57,927 nt of DNA from CAZDXB01 sp964509335 (GCA_964509335.1 CAZDXB010000019.1:1-57927); one strand, 5' to 3'. Positions 42,303 through 52,501 are shown, counted from the first letter of the stretch. Numbers and translations: made by a program. Notes: generated by a model from the sequence alone, not told the origin.

Positions 42303-44810
42303 CTATTCAATTAACAACATTTTGCCCGTTTTAATAATAGATTTATCTCCCGACGATATTCTAAGTCTATAATAATACGCTCCAGAAGGCAACGCTTCGT
42401 TTCGCTCGTTGTCGGCGTTCCAAACGACGAAATATTCCCCGGCGGATTGAGTTTCGTCAATTAAAGAAGCTACGTTTCGCCCGAAAGCGTCTAATACATC
42501 TATCTTTACTCGGCTTTTATTATCCAAACTGTAAGATATAACGGTAGAGCCTGAGAACGGATTCGGATAGTTTTTCAAGTATTTCAAGCCCATTGCCGGC
42601 TCCTGAACGCTAATCGGCTCTTCGACTATTATATAGTTCTCTTTTGTTTCCTCGTCGGTTTCTCCGTCTTCGTTTTCAACTGTAAGGGTTACGGTATAAG
42701 TGCCCGAGTTCCAATAGGAATGGATTGGATTTCTAGTGGTCTCTTCGTTTTCGTCGCCGAAATCCCAACGCCAAGAAGTGGGCTCGCCCGTTGATTTGTC
42801 CGTAAAATCGACGTGCAGCGGCGGTTCTTCAGCAAATCTGGGGTCAGCCTCGAAGTCTGCTATCAATTCTCCTGAATCTTCAATGTAAACGTAAATATAC
42901 GCTTCTCTAATTTTCTGGTCTTCGTTGTATCCGTTAGAGACAGTGAGCGAGACGTCGTAAGTTCCCGAATCGGCGTATATGTGCGTGGGATTTTGCTCGT
43001 CGCTTGAGTTGCCGTCGCCGAAATCCCAGCTCCAAGCGTCGATTCCGCCGGCGGATTCGTCGGTGAAATCAACCGTCAGAGGAGCCTCGCCGGTCGTCGG
43101 CGCGGCGCTAAACTCCGCTACCGCCTGAGGAGTTCCCGTTACCGTGATATACGCGAATTTGGTTTCTTTGTCGTTATTTCCGCCGTCGGAAATAGTTAAT
43201 TCAACGTCGTATTCTCCAGGCAATTCATAGGTGTAAACGGGATTTTGCTCTGTGCTTGTTCCTCCGTCGCCGAACTTCCAAGACCACATAGTAGCTCCGC
43301 CGCGGGATTGGTCGGTAAAGGATACGTTTAAAGGCAGTTCGCCGCTAGTCGGAGAAGCGGTAAAATCCGCGTTCAAATCGTCGGTTACGTTAATATAAGC
43401 GCGTTTAGATTCGCTGTCTTCGTTTATTCCGTCGGATACGGTTAGCGTTACGGTATATGTGCCCGAGTTTTGATAAGTATGAGCGGGATTCTTTTCTTCG
43501 CTCGAATTTCCGTCGCCGAAATTCCAATTCCAAGTTTCCGGTCTGCCGGCGGATTCGTCTTGGAAATTTACCTCCAACGGCGCCGCTCCCGAACGCGGCG
43601 AACCGCTAAAGTTGGCGTTAACGGGTTCGTAAACTTCAATAAAGTCTTCTTTTGTCGTTGAGCTTTCGCCTTGGTAGTTTTCAACCGTTAACGTTACGTC
43701 GTAAAAGCCCGGCGTTTCGTATGTATGACTGGGATTTTGGGAGGCGCTTGAGGCGCCGTCGCCGAACTCCCATAGCCAAGAGTCGGGCGAGCTGGTCGAT
43801 TGGTCAGTAAAATCTACGGTGAAGGTCGCAGAGCCGGATTTTTGTTCGGCGTCGAAATCAGCCGTCAGAACGTCGTCCACGAATATATAATCAGATTTTG
43901 CTTCGTCGTCGGTATAAGTTCCGCTTTCAATCGTCAACGTTATAGTAAAAGAGCCGGAAGTATTATACGTATGTTCGGGATTTGCGTCGGTCGAAGTTTC
44001 TCCGTCGCCGAAACTCCATAAATAGGAAGTAGGCTTGCCGGTCGATTTATCCTCGAATTGAACTGTAAGCGGATTGATTCCAGTTTTCGGCTCGGCGTCG
44101 AAATCGGCTCTAATAAACTCCCCGCCGCTGAAAGTGTACAATATCTCGCCTTGCATACCGGCAGTCCACCCCATACGCTCCGATGAAAAATGGACTCCGT
44201 AGAAAGGGACAACTATAGACGAACTTTGCAAAATCCAATTATCGCCGCCGTCGCTCGTATGAATAATAGTTCCGAATTTTCCGCCCGCCCAAGCGTTGTT
44301 AGCGTCTAGAAAAAAGACAAAATATAACTCGTCGCTTGTTCCGGTATTAAGCCTAGTCCAAACGGAACCGCCGTCGGTAGTTTTAAAAACAGCGCCGTTC
44401 TCGCCCGCTATCATGCCGGTAGTCGAGTTTATAAAACTAGCTTCGTGAAAATTACCCGAATAAGTGCCGGAAGACTGCGAAGTCCAAGAAGAACCGCCGT
44501 CGGTAGTGGCTATAATTGTGGAATTATCGCCTGCCGCCCAGCCGTTTTGCGCGTCGGCAAAAACGACGGAGCGCAGAGTTTCGTTCGTTCCGCTTGATTG
44601 CGCCGCCCAACTGGAGCCGCCGTCGCCGGTGGATATAATCGACCCGCTGTCGCCGACAGCCCAGCCGTTATTTGAATCCGTAAAATAAACGCTTTTATTC
44701 GCGTTGGGATAATCGGAATTTTGTAAAGTCCAAACGCCTCCGCCGTCGGTAGTGTTTATTATACCGACGGAGCCGACTAGCCAACCGTTGTTGGAATCGA
44801 CGAAAATCAA
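42303..44810 (-). CDS. YCF48/PKD-repeat surface protein with T9SS sorting domain, N-terminus in the gap
   Basis: At least 835 residues; the 5' end is inside the N run at 44811. Six YCF48/BNR-like repeats come first (SNNGWLVGSVGIINTTDGGG, SNNGWAVGDSGSIISTGDGG and so on), then six PKD domains (each with WxFGDGxxS and HTYxxxGxY). The final 80 residues form a type A sorting domain (KYLKNYPNPFSGSTVISYSL to YYYRLRISSGDKSIIKTGKML). It is an exported surface adhesin or matrix protein. YCF48-like repeats with a T9SS tail are common in Ignavibacteria-like genomes. Signal peptide cannot be seen. Confidence 0.88.
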   Translation of the reverse strand: MIFVDSNNGWLVGSVGIINTTDGGGVWTLQNSDYPNANKSVYFTDSNNGWAVGDSGSIISTGDGGSSWAAQSSGTNETLRSVVFADAQNGWAAGDNSTIIATTDGGSSWTSQSSGTYSGNFHEASFINSTTGMIAGENGAVFKTTDGGSVWTRLNTGTSDELYFVFFLDANNAWAGGKFGTIIHTSDGGDNWILQSSSIVVPFYGVHFSSERMGWTAGMQGEILYTFSGGEFIRADFDAEPKTGINPLTVQFEDKSTGKPTSYLWSFGDGETSTDANPEHTYNTSGSFTITLTIESGTYTDDEAKSDYIFVDDVLTADFDAEQKSGSATFTVDFTDQSTSSPDSWLWEFGDGASSASQNPSHTYETPGFYDVTLTVENYQGESSTTKEDFIEVYEPVNANFSGSPRSGAAPLEVNFQDESAGRPETWNWNFGDGNSSEEKNPAHTYQNSGTYTVTLTVSDGINEDSESKRAYINVTDDLNADFTASPTSGELPLNVSFTDQSRGGATMWSWKFGDGGTSTEQNPVYTYELPGEYDVELTISDGGNNDKETKFAYITVTGTPQAVAEFSAAPTTGEAPLTVDFTDESAGGIDAWSWDFGDGNSSDEQNPTHIYADSGTYDVSLTVSNGYNEDQKIREAYIYVYIEDSGELIADFEADPRFAEEPPLHVDFTDKSTGEPTSWRWDFGDENEETTRNPIHSYWNSGTYTVTLTVENEDGETDEETKENYIIVEEPISVQEPAMGLKYLKNYPNPFSGSTVISYSLDNKSRVKIDVLDAFGRNVASLIDETQSAGEYFVVWNADNERNEALPSGAYYYRLRISSGDKSIIKTGKMLLIE

Positions 44811-44910
44811 NNNNNNNNNNNNNNNNNNNNNNNNNNNNNNNNNNNNNNNNNNNNNNNNNNNNNNNNNNNNNNNNNNNNNNNNNNNNNNNNNNNNNNNNNN
44901 NNNNNNNNNN
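44811..44910. other. Scaffold gap (100 N)
   Basis: Exactly 100 undetermined bases, a conventional gap length rather than a measured distance. The start of the PKD surface protein is lost in it, and other sequence may be missing. The 57 bases between the gap and the peroxidase gene show only AT-rich leader sequence. Confidence 0.98.
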
Positions 44911-44967
44911 CGCCGCTTTTTTGTCTTTTGACAAATGGTTTTTTAAAATTTCAAATAAGGAAAAAAA

Positions 44968-45771
44968 ATGAAAAAAATATTACCTATATTATTAACTTTA
45001 GTTTTAGCGGCAACTAGCGCTTATTCCTTGAAAACTCTCCACGACTTCAAAGCCGAAACTATCGACGGCGACACTTTGGATTTTTCCGTTTACGAAGGCA
45101 AAAAATTAATGATTGTAAACACCGCTTCACTTTGCGGCTTCACTTACCAATACGAAATCTTGCAAACGGTTTACGAACAATACAAACAATACGACTTCGA
45201 AATAGTCGGCTTCCCTAGCAATGATTTCGGTTCGCAGGAACCCGGAAGCGACGAAGACATCAAGGAGTTTTGCCAAAACAAGGGCGTTACCTTCCAAATG
45301 ATGTCGAAAATTCACGTCAAGGGCGCCAATCAACACCCTATATACAAGTGGTTGACGACGAAATCTCTTAACGGCTTCGCCGACAGCGAAGTAAGTTGGA
45401 ATTTTCAGAAGTATTTAATCAACAAAGAAGGCGGGATTGACAAAATAGTTGTGACACAAGCCGACCCGGACGACGAAGCCATAATCGATTGGATTATGGA
45501 AGGGACGAGCGTAGAAGACAAAAGCTCGGAAATCAAAGTGTATCCGAATCCATCGACTGGAAATTTGATAATCGACACGGAATATATTGAAGACCCCCAA
45601 GCGGAGATTCTGCTCTACAATAGCATAGGCGAGAAAGTAAAGGAAATTTCGCAAAGACAAACAAACGTTAGCGATTTGCCGTCGGGCTCTTATTTCCTTG
45701 AAATTATACGTAAGGATTTAAGAATCGTAAAGAAAGTAATTATTTCGGCAGATTTAAAATCGAGCGAGTGA
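44968..45771 (+). CDS. Exported glutathione peroxidase-family protein with T9SS sorting domain
   Basis: The 267-residue protein has a signal peptide (ILPILLTLVLAATSAYS). A complete glutathione peroxidase fold follows: peroxidatic Cys56 in NTASLCGFTYQYE, Gln90 in FPSNDFGSQEPG, and Trp144-Asn145 in VSWNFQKYL, the catalytic tetrad. Cys102 in KEFCQNKG is placed like the resolving Cys of thioredoxin-dependent members. From about residue 185 a type A T9SS tail is appended (VYPNPSTGNLIIDTEYI to GSYFLEIIRKDLRIVKKVII). A surface-exposed or secreted peroxidase is therefore predicted. Reductant is unknown; cell-surface location would be unusual for the family. AAGGAA precedes the start. Confidence 0.9.
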   Translation: MKKILPILLTLVLAATSAYSLKTLHDFKAETIDGDTLDFSVYEGKKLMIVNTASLCGFTYQYEILQTVYEQYKQYDFEIVGFPSNDFGSQEPGSDEDIKEFCQNKGVTFQMMSKIHVKGANQHPIYKWLTTKSLNGFADSEVSWNFQKYLINKEGGIDKIVVTQADPDDEAIIDWIMEGTSVEDKSSEIKVYPNPSTGNLIIDTEYIEDPQAEILLYNSIGEKVKEISQRQTNVSDLPSGSYFLEIIRKDLRIVKKVIISADLKSSE

Positions 45772-45884
45772 TAAAAAAAATAGATTAATCAAAAACAGTA
45801 TAAACACTTCACGCTACCAGACACTAAAAGTACAATAACTTAATTGTTATGAAATGTTGTTTTTCTAAACAATACCGCTTGATT

Positions 45885-46657
45885 TTATTTAAACTTTGAA
45901 AAGTAGTCGTCGATTTCCGGTCGTAACTCAATACCCGCTCTTTCGAAACAATATAACAACTCTTCGTAAACGTCGTCATCCCCAAAAAAGTTCCATAATT
46001 CATCGGCTACTTTTAGTTCCTTTTCTAAATCAAGCATTCCTTTCAAAGTCCATCTTTCATAAGGCTTTGGTTCGTATGGGTTGTAAGGAATAGCTATATA
46101 AGATTCAACTTTTGCCTTTGGATTTTTCGCTAAATAAATGGCTACCCATTCGAGTAACGTTCTTTTAAAGTCTTTAAAATTACTAATATTTGGTTTCGCC
46201 GTTTTTAGGTCGAATAAATGGACCGTTCCATCGCCGCTTTTCAAGCATAAATCAACTTTTACGGTTTTCAATTTATTCATTTTGCCTTTATCGCAAACTT
46301 TTCTTATCCTTTTAATTTCTTCTACTTTATTTGGGTCTTGCCGTTAATCAAATCGTTCATAATTTTCTGAATTTCCGATTGAGCGCGGTCGCTTATTTTA
46401 TCCCCGACTTTGTATTGCTTTTGAGAAAACCCAAAGTTTAAACTAGCTATAGTTTCTGCTACAGGTTCAAATATTGAAGTTCCAAAAGTAGTGTTTAAAG
46501 AATGAATAAAAGAAAAAAGAGCCATTCTATCTCGTCCCAGTAGCCGATGATGGAAAGGCATATATTTCGTTTCCGGATTGTATCCCTTAAACTTTGTTCT
46601 TAAACTTTTTTTAATAACGTCTTCGATATTACTTTTTTGTTTCTTTGTAAGCGCCAT
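45885..46657 (-). pseudogene. TdeIII-family type II restriction endonuclease, frameshifted
   Basis: The N-terminal part (46657-46322) begins MALTKKQKSNIEDVIKKSLR, with MPFHHRLLGRDRMALFSFIHSLNTTFGTSIFEPVAE. The C-terminal part in another frame continues NKVEEIKRIRKVCDKGK, VKVDLCLKSGDGTVHLFDLKTAKPNISNFKDFKRTLLEWVAIYL and AIPYNPYEPKPYERWT. Both match one protein family (TdeIII) end to end; the join is at the GGG run at 46333-46335, where one extra base restores a single frame of about 256 residues. FDLKTAK contains the likely catalytic D...xK core. It follows the methyltransferase, with its ATG one base past that gene's stop. Either a true pseudogene, a phase-variable run or an assembly error. 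Confidence 0.9.
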
Positions 46658-46658
46658 T

Positions 46659-48275
46659 TTATCTTTCTTTTAAGTGAAAAATTATTTCCGAGTAAGCGTT
46701 TGATCTATCTTTTTCTACCCTATTTAAAACCGGACGTTTATATTTATTGACAATCTTCATCCCGGCAAATCTAGCAATCTCGGGATAAAGATTGAATTTG
46801 TCGTTTGCGACTAAGAAAACGTCGTAATCGTCTTGTAGATACTTCTTACAATTCCTTAAAGATTCCGCTATTCCTTGAACATACGCTCTCCTAGCTTCTT
46901 TTCCGTAACCTCTGGAAAGAGGTCCGATTTCCAAGTCGTCTTTACGCTCGAATCAAAACATTTCATAAGAGTAAGCGTGCTGTTCGTGATAATTTATCAG
47001 ACCGACGTAAGGAGGGCTAGAGAAAATCCCTTTTATTTTTTTATTTTTTATTAGTTCCGCGAATCTTGAATTTTTCCTTTTGATTTCGTTATAGATATCG
47101 ATAGTCCTACTGTCGCCTATCAAACATATTTGAAATGTGTCGGTTCTTAACCTGTCAAATTCTTGTAGGCGATTTATCGTATCTATTGAGTATCTCTGCC
47201 ACCATCTTCCTATTGAAAATAACGGCTTACAAATCTTGCCGTGCTTTTTGCAGTAATATGTCGTCGTTACTGGGTCTTTTAAGGTGCCTAAATCGGCGTG
47301 AGTGGTGGCTCGGCAAGAACGAACAGTTCTGCTCAGTATTATCGCCAATATCTTTTTAATCTTTTTGTTTTTTATTTTTTTGATTTCGTTAAAAACAAAA
47401 TCCATTTCTTCTCTTACCGGAAAAAGAAACCATTTATCTAAAAAAGCGTCGTTTTTATCTTGCTTGATTTTAATATTATATTTATCGATTAACTCGTTAA
47501 ATCTGTTTAGAAATTTAGTTTCTTTATCTTTTGTGTATTCTATTTCGTCTATCTTACCTTCCCTTACTTTGTTTTTGTAATAAGGAGAGGGAAAATATTC
47601 ATTGTTAAATTTTGATAATTCTAAAAGAAGACGTTCTTCAAACGCTACGTTATTTCTTGTTTTTTGGAAATCTTTTAATTTAAAAGTAATCTCTTGAACG
47701 GCTTCTCGTAAATACCCAAAGTTATGTTTTTCTATCTTAACGGCGCTTATCATTGCGTTAAAAGCCGATACGTCTATTCCAACGGCGTTCATACCCAGTT
47801 CGTTCGCTTGAACTAAAGTAGTTCCGCTGCCGCAAAATGGGTCTAAAACTATATCTTCTTCGCCAAAGAAAGTTTCTCGCTTAAATTCGTCTGTGTGCGA
47901 ATCTAAAAAATACTCAACTAGCTGCGGTATAAACTTTCCCTTATATGGATGCAATCTATGAACGTGTTTCGTTCTTTCAGATTCCTTATATTCTACAAAC
48001 GACAAACGCCAATTTAAGTCTTCGCCTAGTTTTTCCTTCCACTTTTTTTCTTTATCATAAGAGTCGTAATATTCTTTAAGTTCTCTTATATTTATTAAGG
48101 AGTAGCCGTTGCTTTCATATTTCTTTATCCTCCCATACTGTAGTAAATAAGAAATATTATAAGTGGAAACGTTACGATTTAAGTATCGCGAAGCCCACTC
48201 GCTAGCTTTTTTTAATCCAACCAATTCTTCTCCTTTTTCTTGAAATAAACTTAAGTTTTGTCGTTTATTATTCAT
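46659..48275 (-). pseudogene. DNA methyltransferase of the TdeIII R-M locus with in-frame TGA
   Basis: The frame starts at ATG 48275 (AAAGGAT upstream) and is continuous to 46659 except for one TGA at 46955-46953. Residues on both sides, AYSYEMF and FERKDDLEIGPLSRGYGKEARRAYV, are contiguous in the family, where Gly sits at this site, so GGA-to-TGA is the simplest change. An N-terminal helix-turn-helix (ASEWASRYLNRNVSTYNISYLL) precedes SAM motif I DPFCGSGTT (about residue 145) and catalytic SSPPY (about 420), the motif form of N4-cytosine or N6-adenine enzymes. AT-rich composition marks the locus as acquired. Other genes here use TGA as stop, so recoding is unlikely. Confidence 0.88.
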
Positions 48276-48333
48276 TAACAAATCCTTTGTAGATTTTAAT
48301 TTAAGATTTAGCTATTAAGCAATATTCTCTCCC

Positions 48334-51189
48334 TTACCTTGCCACCGCCAGCCTCTTTACCGTCGAGTAGCGTCCTATCGTCATCTTTACGTAATAGATT
48401 CCGCTTTCTATCCCGCTGGAGTTTATCGGAATGTCTGTTACGCCCTCGTTCACGAATTCGACGAATGAAAGGATCTTTCTCCCCGATAAATCGTAAACCG
48501 CGCAGGTTAAATTAGCGTTTATCGGCGAGCTAACGCGTAAAACGACGTAATCGTTCGCCGGCTGAGGATATACTCTCGCGTCGAATCCGTAATCAATCGC
48601 TCTCGCCGCGTCGGTATAGTTAGTGTCTAAAGCGCTCTTAAAATAATACGCCAAGCTGTCTTTATTTTCCGCGCAGCCGAAAACGAAGGAATAATCTTTC
48701 TTTTCGCCGGCTTGGAATTCGCCGTTGAACTTAGCGCCGACGACTACGCTGCCGTCTATCATACCTTGAGCCTGCATAGATTTACCGCTAGTTAGCGCTT
48801 GGATTGGAACGTCGTCGTCGTGAATCGAATTAGTTCTGTTATTTAAACCGGCGGCTTGACCTTCCGCTCCATCTTCGAAAGACAAAGCCCCGCAACCGCA
48901 TACGGGATAATCGCCTCCTACGTATTCGACGATTTCGGCGGCGTAAGCGGCGGGGTCGTAGCCGTCCGGCAAGCCTTCGGGAAAAAGGCTCACCGCGTTG
49001 CTGTCGCTGTCTTTAACGTCCCAATCGAAATAATAACCCGAGGAAAAATCCACGAATCTGTTTTGCGTTATATTTTCTATAGTCAAGTTAGCTTTTACTA
49101 CCGGAAAAACGCCGTCGTTAACTTCTAATTGTTGCGTTACCTTAATTCCGATAAGCGAGCCTTCGGAAGCTTTTGAATCGTCGAAAACTCCGACGTATTT
49201 ATTAGGCGGCACGTAGGATTTCAGCGTTGAAAAATCGTTGAAATCGCCGCTGTATTGGTCCCAATAAATGGAGCTTACAAAGCGCCCCATAAATTCGGTA
49301 GCCATAAAACAAGCTTTATATAATTGATTTCCTTTATCTTTATAAGAAAAACCCGCGCCGCTTTCGTTATTTTTATTTCCGCCGAAACCGATAGTTCCCC
49401 TGTCGGAAACGGAAAACTTTATGGCTTCGTTAGAAAAAGTAGTAACGACCGGACTCGGTATAAATTCTATTAAAAAGAAATCTTTGAATCCCGAACCGGT
49501 TTCTATTTCAACTCTGAAGAACATTTTGTTGGAATTGCTCCGTTCAATAACGAAATTAAATCCGTCTAAAGTTAAATCGGATTCCCTTTCGATTTCCTCG
49601 ACAAAGACAGTCGAATTGATTATTTTAACGCTCTCCATTTCGTCCAAAGAGGTCGATATTTCGAAATTAACGTCGGAAGCCGCTCCTAGAAAATTATGCG
49701 CGTCTATTTTTATATTAATTGTGTCTCCGACTGGGAATCGGTTGCCTTCGACGCCGTTTTGATTAACGTATGTTATCTTTTTCGGTCTAATTGAAGGATT
49801 TGAAAACGGGTCTCGCGAAACCGCTTTATACGCGTTAACTCTTCCGGGCAGGATATTTTTCCAATCTTCGTTGAATGTATCGTCGGAAACGTCGTCCACG
49901 GCTATTCTAACCGTTTCAGCCGCTTGTAAAGCCGTTAATTCGGGATACTTGGTTCTAACTAAAGCCGCAATTCCGGATACGACTGGAGATGAATAAGAAG
50001 AGCCTTTGGCTGAGTTGCCGTAACCGTCGTTTGAGTCCGTGTACCAATTGCCGCCGCCCGGAGCTAAAATATCAAGCCATTCGCCTATATTATTTCCGGA
50101 AAAAACGTCGTTTTGGTCCACTTCGCCCACCGCCAATACTTTGTCATATGCTGAGGGATAATTCGCTACTACGCTGCCGTATTCGTTCCCCGCCGAAGCT
50201 ACAATTAAAACGTCTCTGGCGGTCGCGTAATTAATAATGCTCTGGTCAATCACGGAAAACGGTTTTTCGACGCCCCAACTGCAATTCAGAACTTCGAATC
50301 CCCTAACGGCGGCGTAAATCACAGATTCGTAGCTATACGCTAAATTCGCGCCGTCGGCAATTTTTATCGGGAAAAATCGGCATTTGTTCGCGATGCCGGC
50401 TATTCCGGTATCGTTATTTACTACGGCGGCGGCTATGCCGGCTACTTGAGTGCCGTGAAGGTCGTAATGATACGTATTCCAAGGCGGCTGGTTGTTTCCG
50501 CTTAAATCGTATCCCAAAAAATCGTCTGTATAACCGTTTTCGTCGTCGTCAACGCCGTTTGTAGGATCCGCCCAGTTAGGCGCTATCGACTCGCGCAAAT
50601 CCTCGTGATGTTGCTGAATGCCGTTGTCGCTTATACCAATAACTACTGAGCTGTCTCCTTCTTCGATTTGCCAAGCGTCTATGACTTGCAAATTATAAAG
50701 CAAAGCTTGCTGAGCCGCGTAAGGGTCGTTAGGGAGATTCTGCCGCAATTCGGGCGGATATATTGGTTCGGCTATCTCTATTTCCGGATAATTCTTCAAT
50801 AAATATTCGCAGTAGCTCTCCGGATGCGCGTCGGAGTTATACCGAATTACGTAAGTTCGCAACAAAGGCTCTTCCGCTTCGATTATTTCGGCTAAATTCA
50901 AATTGTCGCTTTGCGCCCGGAGCTTGGCTTTTTTGCTATACTCTACGCTCTGCGACGGTTTCAGCATAGGCTCGCCGAGAGAAACGCTCTCTCCTGACAA
51001 TTGTATTTTTTTGTCGGATTTAAAAGGATTGGTCTTTCCGGCTTTGAATCGAACTTTTACGGCGTTGGCGAATATTTTTTGACCGCCGATTTTCGACTTC
51101 GTTATTTGGGCTTCCCAAGCGGGAGAATAACTTTGCGCTAACAACAAAAGTCCCGCCAGCGCGACTGCTAACAAACGATAATTATTCAT
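48334..51189 (-). CDS. Subtilisin-like (S8) serine protease with T9SS sorting domain
   Basis: The 951-residue protein has a signal peptide (LLAVALAGLLLLAQSYS) and a propeptide to about residue 155. An S8 catalytic domain follows: Asp188 in VIGISDNGIQQHHEDL, His245 in DLHGTQVAGIAA, the oxyanion Asn335 in ASAGNEYG and Ser398 in KGSSYSSPVVSGIAAL (a GSSYSSP variant of the usual GTSMATP). About 400 residues of beta-sandwich domains follow, then a type A T9SS tail (VYPQPANDYVVLRVSSPI to GIYYVKMTIGRYSTVKRLAVA). It is predicted to be secreted to the surface, probably for protein digestion. Confidence 0.93.
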   Translation of the reverse strand: MNNYRLLAVALAGLLLLAQSYSPAWEAQITKSKIGGQKIFANAVKVRFKAGKTNPFKSDKKIQLSGESVSLGEPMLKPSQSVEYSKKAKLRAQSDNLNLAEIIEAEEPLLRTYVIRYNSDAHPESYCEYLLKNYPEIEIAEPIYPPELRQNLPNDPYAAQQALLYNLQVIDAWQIEEGDSSVVIGISDNGIQQHHEDLRESIAPNWADPTNGVDDDENGYTDDFLGYDLSGNNQPPWNTYHYDLHGTQVAGIAAAVVNNDTGIAGIANKCRFFPIKIADGANLAYSYESVIYAAVRGFEVLNCSWGVEKPFSVIDQSIINYATARDVLIVASAGNEYGSVVANYPSAYDKVLAVGEVDQNDVFSGNNIGEWLDILAPGGGNWYTDSNDGYGNSAKGSSYSSPVVSGIAALVRTKYPELTALQAAETVRIAVDDVSDDTFNEDWKNILPGRVNAYKAVSRDPFSNPSIRPKKITYVNQNGVEGNRFPVGDTINIKIDAHNFLGAASDVNFEISTSLDEMESVKIINSTVFVEEIERESDLTLDGFNFVIERSNSNKMFFRVEIETGSGFKDFFLIEFIPSPVVTTFSNEAIKFSVSDRGTIGFGGNKNNESGAGFSYKDKGNQLYKACFMATEFMGRFVSSIYWDQYSGDFNDFSTLKSYVPPNKYVGVFDDSKASEGSLIGIKVTQQLEVNDGVFPVVKANLTIENITQNRFVDFSSGYYFDWDVKDSDSNAVSLFPEGLPDGYDPAAYAAEIVEYVGGDYPVCGCGALSFEDGAEGQAAGLNNRTNSIHDDDVPIQALTSGKSMQAQGMIDGSVVVGAKFNGEFQAGEKKDYSFVFGCAENKDSLAYYFKSALDTNYTDAARAIDYGFDARVYPQPANDYVVLRVSSPINANLTCAVYDLSGRKILSFVEFVNEGVTDIPINSSGIESGIYYVKMTIGRYSTVKRLAVAR

Positions 51190-51476
51190 TTATTCATCCA
51201 GTTTTTATTATTTAACTTCATTCAAAGCGCATAATAATAAAATAGCCGCTTTTATTCAAATTTTTATCTTTGTTTTGGGGTTGCGAGATAAAATCAGATT
51301 TAACAAGCGAAAGGGAAAGCGAGAAAAGCGATTCTGGATTATTGACTTCGATGAAAAATCTTATTTCGGTAAATAAATAAATTTGAAAATTTTTCGTTTA
51401 TCCCTCGCGGAGTTATTAATCCACGGCGGAAAATATTAATTTTGCGTAGTTTGAAAATAAACTTTTGGAGTTTTGA

Positions 51477-52454
51477 ATGGGATTTTTCGATAAGTTCAAA
51501 AATAAAGTAGGCGAAGCCGTCGGTTTCGATAAGCTCAAAGACGGTTTGGAAAAAACGAGAAACGCCATCGTCGGTAATATTCAATCGATATTGGGCGGGA
51601 GAAAAATCGACGACGAAGCGCTCGAAGACATCGAGGATATACTGATTTCGGCGGACGTGGGGGTTAATTCGTCGGAAGAGATAATAGAAAACCTGAAAGA
51701 ACGCGCCAAAGAAAAAGGATACGAATCCTCCGAAGACGTTTTTACGCTTTTGAAAGAAGCGATAGCGGATACGTTAATCGAGTCGCCCTCGGCGGAAAAC
51801 GACGCGACTTATTCAATAGACGAAAGCAATAAGCCTCACACAATAGTGGTCGTCGGAGTGAACGGAGTCGGAAAAACGACGACTATAGGAAAATTAGCTT
51901 ACAATTATAGAAACGCTGGCAAGGAAGTCGTAATCGGCGCGGCGGACACTTTCAGAGCGGCGGCTAACGAACAGATAGAGATTTGGGCGGAGCGAGCCGG
52001 AGTTCCCCTAATAAAACAAGCGCAAGGCTCAGACCCAGCCGCCGTGGCTTACGACGCTCTCAAATCGGCGCAATCGAAGAACAAAGACGTCGTTATTATC
52101 GACACTGCCGGCAGATTGCATAACAAAGCGAATCTAATGCGGGAACTGGAAAAAATATCTCGCGTTATGAAAAAATTGAAAGCCGACGCGCCCGACGAAG
52201 TCTTTTTAGTTTTAGACGCCACGACCGGACAAAACGCCGTATTGCAGGCAAAAGAATTTATGAAAGTGGCGGACATAACGGGCATAGTCTTGACTAAATT
52301 AGACGGAACGGCAAAAGGCGGCGTCGTAATTCCCATAGCCAACGAATTGAAAATACCGGTGAGATACATTGGCGTCGGCGAAAAAATAGACAACCTACAG
52401 GTTTTTCAACCCTCGCTATTTGTCGAAGCTTTATTCGGCGGCGAGAGCGAATGA
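51477..52454 (+). CDS. ftsY: Signal recognition particle receptor
   Basis: The 325-residue SRP-GTPase receives ribosome-nascent chain complexes at the membrane. The N domain (about 1-110) contains GFFDKFKNKVGEAVGFDKLKDGLEKTRNAIVGNI. The G domain follows: P-loop VVGVNGVGKTTTIGKLA, DTFRAAANEQIEIWAERAGV, the IIDTAGRLHNKANLMREL switch, and VLTKLDGTAKGG. The short acidic A domain of E. coli FtsY is nearly absent, as in many bacteria. TTGGAG precedes the start. A divergent 287-base intergenic region separates it from the protease. Confidence 0.96.
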   Translation: MGFFDKFKNKVGEAVGFDKLKDGLEKTRNAIVGNIQSILGGRKIDDEALEDIEDILISADVGVNSSEEIIENLKERAKEKGYESSEDVFTLLKEAIADTLIESPSAENDATYSIDESNKPHTIVVVGVNGVGKTTTIGKLAYNYRNAGKEVVIGAADTFRAAANEQIEIWAERAGVPLIKQAQGSDPAAVAYDALKSAQSKNKDVVIIDTAGRLHNKANLMRELEKISRVMKKLKADAPDEVFLVLDATTGQNAVLQAKEFMKVADITGIVLTKLDGTAKGGVVIPIANELKIPVRYIGVGEKIDNLQVFQPSLFVEALFGGESE

Positions 52455-52501
52455 TTTTATTTTTGATATTTGGAGCCCGTCGTTTTGGGATATACTAAAG
52501 A

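Noticed and set aside
46953..46955. TGA read as glycine (alternative genetic code)
   Set aside because: Several other genes here, including ftsY and the choice-of-anchor gene, end in TGA, so the standard meaning applies.
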